NCBI RefSeq assembly: GCF_014651615.1
Contig: NZ_BMXF01000006.1
Span: 186,001-250,000, forward strand
Length of the DNA: 64,000 nt
Source of the DNA: Persicitalea jodogahamensis
Lineage (GTDB): Bacteria > Bacteroidota > Bacteroidia > Cytophagales > Spirosomataceae
Direction of reading: 5' to 3'
The first letter of the stretch is position 1; each line of letters starts with the position of its first letter. This document shows positions 61,133 to 64,000 of the stretch, in pieces. The position numbers and the translations under genes were made by a program. The notes below the pieces were generated by a model. It was not told the origin of the DNA. It saw only the letters and a list, made by a program, of their open reading frames with translations, and did not search any database.

Positions 61133-61273
61133 CTAAGGCCACAGATCCCCCGTGATGTCATCCCAGCTGATATCGAATTTATTGCCGGAAATATCCAGGT
61201 AATCGTACTTTTTGGAATCGAACAGGCCAATGGCGCCAATGATGGCAGTGAGGGAAAGAAGAAAGAATTTCAT
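61133..61273 (-). CDS. Short secreted or membrane peptide (46 residues)
   Basis: This small ORF starts MKFFLLSLTAIIGAIGLFDS, a signal-like hydrophobic N-terminus, and ends DYLDISGNKFDISWDDITGDLWP with a TAG stop. It uses a normal ATG and has 46 residues, below the usual cutoff. The sequence composition (acidic, structured repeat-like end) suggests a real gene. It lies between the AraC-type and TPR genes on the same strand. I do not recognise it. Confidence 0.5.
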   Translation of the reverse strand: MKFFLLSLTAIIGAIGLFDSKKYDYLDISGNKFDISWDDITGDLWP

Positions 61274-61349
61274 AGGGTGATGGAGTTAGATAGTGGAAGT
61301 GAAATTAGATTTTGAAGTAGTTTTCAGCCTACTGACTGAGGGAAACCCC

Positions 61350-61982
61350 TCAATCTGGCAGGGCGTAAGCAGTCAGGGAAGACGTCAGGTGCAGCGAAGT
61401 TTGGTAATCTACCAATGCTCCCGGTTGGTCACCCAGGGCGTACTTTACCTTTGAGCGGTAGTTATATACGGTCGCAAAGTCGGGCCGGGCAGCAATGACG
61501 CGGTCGAAATCGGCTAGTGCTTTCTTATAGTTGTGCAGCTTGTAGTACGCCGCGCCCCGGTTGTAGCGGGCGTCGGTACGATACGGGTCCTGACGCAGCG
61601 CGACTGAGTAGTCGGCTACGGCTTCACCATAATCGGCGGCATCGAAGCGGGCCGTGGCGCGGTTGTAATGCACATCGGCAAATTCGGCATCCAGCCGCAG
61701 GGTTTGATCATAGTCGGCGATGGCTCCGACCAGGTCCCGGGTTTTGAACCGGGCGTTGCCCCGGTTGAAGTAGCCCGCCGTCAGGCTGGGGTCCAAGCTC
61801 AGCGCCAGATCATAATTCTGGATGGCGGCGGGGTAGTCGTTTACCTGATACAACTCATTGGCCTTCTGGAGAAAGTTCCGGGCGTTGGCGTGGTCTAGCC
61901 GGAGGGAACTGCCTTGTCCCGGCCCGCGCTGACAAGCTGCGGCGAGGCAAAGGCTAAGCAGAAAAGCAGTAGAAGTTTTCAT
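61350..61982 (-). CDS. TPR-repeat lipoprotein
   Basis: This 210-residue protein has a lipoprotein signal (Cys17, LAAACQRG). Five TPR units follow, with motifs AIQNYDLALSLDPSLTAGYFNRGNARFKTRDLVGAIADYDQTLRLD and so on. It is a protein-protein interaction scaffold of the periplasm or outer membrane. Its promoter carries four copies of the direct-repeat motif (62089-62170). It is monocistronic and near the AraC-type regulator. Confidence 0.85.
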   Translation of the reverse strand: MKTSTAFLLSLCLAAACQRGPGQGSSLRLDHANARNFLQKANELYQVNDYPAAIQNYDLALSLDPSLTAGYFNRGNARFKTRDLVGAIADYDQTLRLDAEFADVHYNRATARFDAADYGEAVADYSVALRQDPYRTDARYNRGAAYYKLHNYKKALADFDRVIAARPDFATVYNYRSKVKYALGDQPGALVDYQTSLHLTSSLTAYALPD

Positions 61983-62052
61983 AGCGTAGATAAATTACGT
62001 TGAGATTGATTGCAAGAAGTTGAGTAAGAGGGGCAGCGAATTAAGACAAGGG

Positions 62053-62170
62053 CAAAGCTATCGGCCTGGTAGGAGAAGCACTATCACTATTGTTTCAATC
62101 TCATGCACTATTGTGTCAGAATAAAAATATCCGGCTTGCACTATTGTTGCAGACTTGTACTATTGTTGCA
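62053..62170 (-). promoter_or_regulatory. Promoter with four 9-bp direct repeats (candidate LytTR sites)
   Basis: On the minus strand a perfect -7 box TAGCTTTG (62053-62060) with repeats at 62089-62097, 62110-62118, 62143-62151 and 62162-62170. Two (62143, 62162) are exact TGCAACAAT; the others differ by one or two bases. The first pair is 21 bases apart, and the 62110 copy begins 50 bases from the box edge, as in the two other promoters. Confidence 0.72.
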
Positions 62171-62273
62171 CGGGCCCCCTTCCAGTTGCTCCAAACGCAG
62201 CTTTTGTGTTTTGTGCGAAAAAATAGATTTTCGCCTCATGTTGGGAGGCTGCGTATACTGTGATTCATAAAAA

Positions 62274-62303
62274 AAGCGGAAGAACCTTCCGGCTCTTCCG
62301 CTT
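62274..62303 (-). terminator. Terminator of a decayed T9SS tail
   Basis: A 9-bp stem (62274-62282 with 62295-62303) has a T run on the minus strand. It is the likely terminator of the relic at 62391-62550. Confidence 0.7.
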
Positions 62304-62390
62304 CGCGCTTACTGTTTTTTGGCTAATTGTTTAAGTGAAAACCGCGGTCTGGTGAGCCGGTCATCACCTGTCTGGATCCATATCACGCTA

Positions 62391-62550
62391 CTACTTGTTC
62401 ACCCGCGTGATGCCTTGTCAATTTAGCGCGTATAGTCCTGATCAGGTAGAGCCCCGTCCGCAAAGTACCCGCCGCAATGCTACTGCGCTAAGTCCTTCGA
62501 CCAATTCTTCTGTGCGAGTCTGCCCGGCTCGTCGGGTCGAGCATTGAGTA
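62391..62550 (-). pseudogene. Relic of another T9SS sorting tail
   Basis: Aligned to the intact tail end at 49825-49975, it keeps the order of matching stretches (ACCCGC, GCGCGT, CAGGTA, CCCCGT, CAAAGTACCC) with several indels and stop codons. No protein of useful length remains. Confidence 0.6.
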
Positions 62551-63430
62551 GACATAGGCCTGTGACTGGGAAAGTAAGACCATATCTCGCCCGTCGGGCA
62601 TCCACCCGCGCAAGTATGGACAGCCGATCCGACTGACTCGGAGCAGAGATAAAATGTTGTGTGAAAGTATTTTCAGCCCGGAGGCAGTCAGGCCTCTGGG
62701 CTTCTAAAATAAATCCAAATACCTCTAAACGCTCATAATCAGATAGGAGCGAAAGATCGAAGTGTTGATAATTAGTATCTCGGGCTATTAAGAGGTGGGG
62801 GGCAATTTCACCGTCGCAAATGGTAGCGAATCAATTGCTGAAAGCTCATTATTCCACGGCGATATCAGTGGAGGGGTCGCGGATGATGCAATACTTAAAA
62901 AGCACGCAAAGAGTAAAGACTGTTATTCCCGGTCTGGAGGATGGATTTTACTACCAGTAATCTGTAAAAGGGACTCGCAGAGTCTGGGTAGGTGTGTGTG
63001 TATAGTTAGATAAGCAGGTAGTGCGCCCATCCTCCAATTCACCGGGATTGAGATTTTGTTTTGGCTTGGCCGGGGTTTTGTCATTTCATAAACTAGCTCA
63101 ATGCTACCTCCTGTGTGCCCCCGCTTTTCTCAGAAGGCTGTAACGGGTGGATCCAGCATAAAATCACTCAGGGAGCCCCGTCAATCCTAGTTTGGAGAGT
63201 GCCATTCCGCATCTGCACCGTTGGGCCAAAATAGCCCCCGGATGAAAGGACGTGGCTTCTGACGCAAGCGACAAGGAAGCATCTACTGTCATTAAAAAGT
63301 TTTTCATAACGTTAGTTTTCAAAAGACAGACTGCGCTGCCATATAGTGGAGCAAAACAATGCTATTTCCCGCATATCCCCCAGATAAAGGCATGGACAAA
63401 CGTATGGACAAAAACATAACTTACTAATAG
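62551..63430. other. Non-coding or decayed stretch
   Basis: I find no supportable gene in this 880-base region. The longest minus-strand candidate, 63164-63307 (47 residues, MKNFLMTVDASLSLASEATS), has a signal-like start but a poor continuation and may be the relic of a secreted protein. Composition is less regular than that of the neighbouring coding regions. Confidence 0.6.
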
Positions 63431-64000
63431 TTAGTATATTATTGGATCGCCTCCTGGGGTGTCCATTAGTCCGGAGAGAGGAGAGTTCGCGGAAAGTCCC
63501 AGTTTTTTGCGCAAGCGGTACTTGGTTTTATGAACGGAGGAGGGCGAGATACCCAGCATGCGACTCATTTGTGAGGTGTCGAGACGGAGCTGGGAAAGGG
63601 CCAGAAGTCGTTCTTCGGCGGGACTGATGTCGGGGAACTGCGTGCGGAGTTGCCAGAAAAATCCGGGATGGACCCGCTCAAACCGACGCTGAAACTCATC
63701 CCAATCGTTTTTGGTCAGGAGATTGGAATGCATCAATTTTTGCCGTGCCTCATTCAGCTGGGTGTCGTCTTTGGCTAAACTTCCGGATTCCAGGCTTTCC
63801 AGTTGAAGAGTGAGCGCATCAATGAGCGCATTTTTCTGGTGAAGATTTTCAACAAATCCATTCAGATCAATCTGAGCCTGTTGAAGTTCGTCTTCCACAA
63901 TCTGCTTTTCCAATCGCAGCGATTTCTCTTTGGCCACCTCGATTTCCTGCTCCTGCCGCCGTCGGATGCGGCTTAGATATAATAGCCGAAAAAACAGTCC
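63431..64000 (-). CDS. Regulator with coiled coil and C-terminal HTH, partial (5' end outside window)
   Basis: The frame is open to the window's last base, so only the C-terminal 189 codons are seen. It has a membrane-type stretch (GLFFRLLYL) at the edge, then Arg-rich and Glu/Gln-rich coiled coil (QEQEIEVAKEKSLRLEKQIV, ELQQAQIDLNGFVENLHQ). The end is a LuxR-like HTH (LRLDTSQMSRMLGISPSSVHKTKYRLRKKLGL). The layout matches Bacteroidota TPR-membrane-coiled-coil-HTH regulators. Its ligand and targets are unknown. The stop is TAA at 63431. Confidence 0.8.
   Translation of the reverse strand, partial: GLFFRLLYLSRIRRRQEQEIEVAKEKSLRLEKQIVEDELQQAQIDLNGFVENLHQKNALIDALTLQLESLESGSLAKDDTQLNEARQKLMHSNLLTKNDWDEFQRRFERVHPGFFWQLRTQFPDISPAEERLLALSQLRLDTSQMSRMLGISPSSVHKTKYRLRKKLGLSANSPLSGLMDTPGGDPIIY

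Noticed and set aside
61033-61239. 68-codon minus-strand frame
   Set aside because: It overlaps the 46-residue peptide in another frame and has no coherent composition; the shorter ORF with a signal-like start is better supported.
62795-63013. 72-codon plus-strand frame
   Set aside because: It lies in the decayed stretch, lacks any recognisable motif, and similar-length frames occur by chance.

Overview
The window fits a member of the Bacteroidota, most likely order Cytophagales (a Spirosoma/Dyadobacter-like relative; the family is an inference). The evidence is TANNTTTG-type -7 boxes in front of several genes, two proteins with type IX secretion (T9SS) C-terminal tails, many SpII lipoproteins, an Anbu-type proteasome homologue, short-form LeuA, and a moderately GC-rich genome. 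I see no rRNA, tRNA, CRISPR array, transposase or phage gene.

Layout. 1-2870: end of a mannose-1-phosphate guanylyltransferase gene, then leuA behind a complete leucine attenuator (leader peptide, antiterminator, terminator), then an unknown protein. 2954-9336: an M48 metalloprotease lipoprotein, then a MarR repressor divergent from a three-gene efflux pump (EmrA-, EmrB- and TolC-like), with three MarR-type palindromes between them. 9449-14962 (minus strand): hemC, an outer-membrane barrel, two diheme MbnH/CcpA-type peroxidases flanking an MbnP-like lipoprotein, and a small Cys-rich protein; this looks like a copper/redox locus. 15074-20957: an MFS transporter overlapping yigZ, then an accessory segment with two lipoproteins (one with a 10-G tract at its start), an Sde182-like nucleoside-hydrolase protein and two yigZ fragments.

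20957-27414: FMN reductase, cysteine desulfurase, a small lipoprotein, a phosphoglucosamine-mutase-type enzyme and an Anbu / transglutaminase / alpha-E operon. 27762-42322: complex I genes nuoM, nuoL, nuoK, nuoJ and nuoI, split by about 8.5 kb of unrelated exported enzymes (serine hydrolase, haloperoxidase-like PAP2 protein, glycoside hydrolase, sugar dehydrogenase plus cytochrome c). NuoI has an unusual Pro/Lys repeat tail of about 245 residues. 42403-48920: thioredoxin-like protein, methylglyoxal synthase and a three-gene polysaccharide cluster.

49176-64000: an accessory, signalling-rich region. Two T9SS proteins share an almost identical 3' module, and two decayed copies of the tail lie nearby. 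Two small secreted paralogues and a TPR lipoprotein share promoters carrying 9-bp direct repeats 21 bp apart at the same distance from the -7 box. A HisKA_2 sensor kinase, a LytTR response regulator and an AraC/TPR regulator lie among them. The repeats look like LytTR binding sites, so I infer a local regulon. The window ends inside a regulator with a C-terminal HTH.
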